In this document: one piece after another, positions 13,473 to 13,734 of the stretch | Numbering within the stretch: position 1 is the stretch's first letter | Layout of the letters: every line of letters begins with the position of its first letter | Assembly (NCBI GenBank): GCA_035623515.1 | Contig: DASPTH010000416.1 | Location: forward strand, 1-13,734 | Direction: 5' to 3' | Source: DASPTH01 sp035623515 | GTDB lineage: Bacteria > Actinomycetota > Acidimicrobiia > IMCC26256 > DASPTH01 | Length of the DNA: 13,734 nucleotides | Translations under genes and position numbers: made by a program | Notes under the pieces: generated by a model | The model's database searches: none | What the model was told of the DNA's origin: nothing | The model's input: the letters and a program-made list of their open reading frames with translations, nothing else

Positions 13473-13734
13473 ATGTCCGAAGCCGGTGACGCGACGCGAA
13501 AGGCGCTGCTCGACGCCGCCGAGGAGCTGCTCATCGTGAAGGGTGCGTCGGGCATCACGACGCGCAAGGTCGCCGAGCGCGCGGGCGTGAACCAGGCGCT
13601 CGTGCACTACCACTTCGGCACGATCGAGGACCTGCTCGTCGCGGTGCTCGAGCGAGTCTCGCTCGAGGTGAAGGAGCGCTCGGAGCAGATCTATCGCGAC
13701 GACAAGCCCTTCCTCACCGGGTGGATCGAAGAGA
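13473..13734 (+). CDS. TetR/AcrR-family transcriptional regulator, 3' end cut off by the window
   Basis: Eighty-seven residues are visible from the ATG at 13473 to the edge. The sequence is a textbook TetR N-terminus: ATRKALLDAAEELLIVKGA (helix 1), then GITTRKVAERAGVNQALVHY (helix-turn-helix at about 27-46) and HFGTIEDLLVAVLERV. The ligand-binding C-terminal domain lies beyond the window. Such proteins usually repress neighbouring operons until a pathway ligand, often an acyl-CoA or substrate, binds. It diverges from the amidohydrolase gene across 122 bases that hold a 21-bp palindrome, so it is the likely regulator of this cluster. A GTG start is not needed because the ATG fits the family start and a -10 box sits at leaderless distance. 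The coding sequence holds a perfect 21-bp palindrome at 13647-13667. Confidence 0.95.
   Translation, partial: MSEAGDATRKALLDAAEELLIVKGASGITTRKVAERAGVNQALVHYHFGTIEDLLVAVLERVSLEVKERSEQIYRDDKPFLTGWIEE

Noticed and set aside
1..13734. Mobile element, CRISPR, tRNA or rRNA genes
   Set aside because: Read by eye, no transposase or integrase motif, repeat-spacer array or recognisable RNA-gene sequence was seen. Nearly all of the window is occupied by the listed genes.

Overview
The window is very GC-rich (about 70% by eye) and is one tightly packed catabolic gene cluster. Twelve genes run on the minus strand, and a divergent TetR-family regulator starts at the right edge on the plus strand. GC content, 4-base ATGA/GTGA overlaps, GTG starts, a probable leaderless regulator gene and the protein styles (luciferase-like monooxygenase, CaiB-type CoA-transferases, lipid-transfer-protein-like thiolase) fit an actinobacterium. 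An acidimicrobial or mycobacterial-type lineage is possible, but the genus is not resolvable here. I see no mobile element, RNA gene, CRISPR array or long repeat.

In transcription order on the minus strand, the right half (about 13350 down to 8784) holds a divergent amidohydrolase-2 protein, two overlapping class III CoA-transferase genes (called D and C here), and a thiolase-fold protein of the lipid-transfer/Ltp2 type. An 87-base gap (8697-8783) follows, with an AT-rich patch, a TTGACA hexamer and small palindromes, the likely promoter of the second block. The left half (8696 down to 1) holds CoA-transferase B, a second amidohydrolase-2 protein, a luciferase-like monooxygenase, two more overlapping CoA-transferases (A2, A1), an HSD17B4-like short-chain dehydrogenase, a crotonase-fold protein and an acyl-CoA ligase cut by the window edge. 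Every junction except the 87-base gap is an overlap or a spacing of 40 bases or less, so the genes probably form one or two operons.

Taken together the genes look like a CoA-thioester pathway for an unusual carboxylic acid, perhaps an alicyclic, terpenoid or steroid-like one. Activation would be by ligation or CoA transfer, oxidation by the luciferase-like enzyme, then crotonase and hydroxyacyl-CoA dehydrogenase steps, C-C cleavage by the thiolase-fold protein, and hydrolysis or decarboxylation by the amidohydrolases. The substrate is inference.

Several enzymes lack the textbook catalytic residues of their families. The thiolase-fold protein has Ser/Tyr where Cys/His are expected. The crotonase lacks both glutamates. 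One amidohydrolase lacks its HxH metal motif. Three of the five CoA-transferases lack the family aspartate at the expected position. The cluster is therefore likely to do non-textbook chemistry. A 21-bp imperfect palindrome between the TetR gene and the first amidohydrolase gene is a candidate operator.
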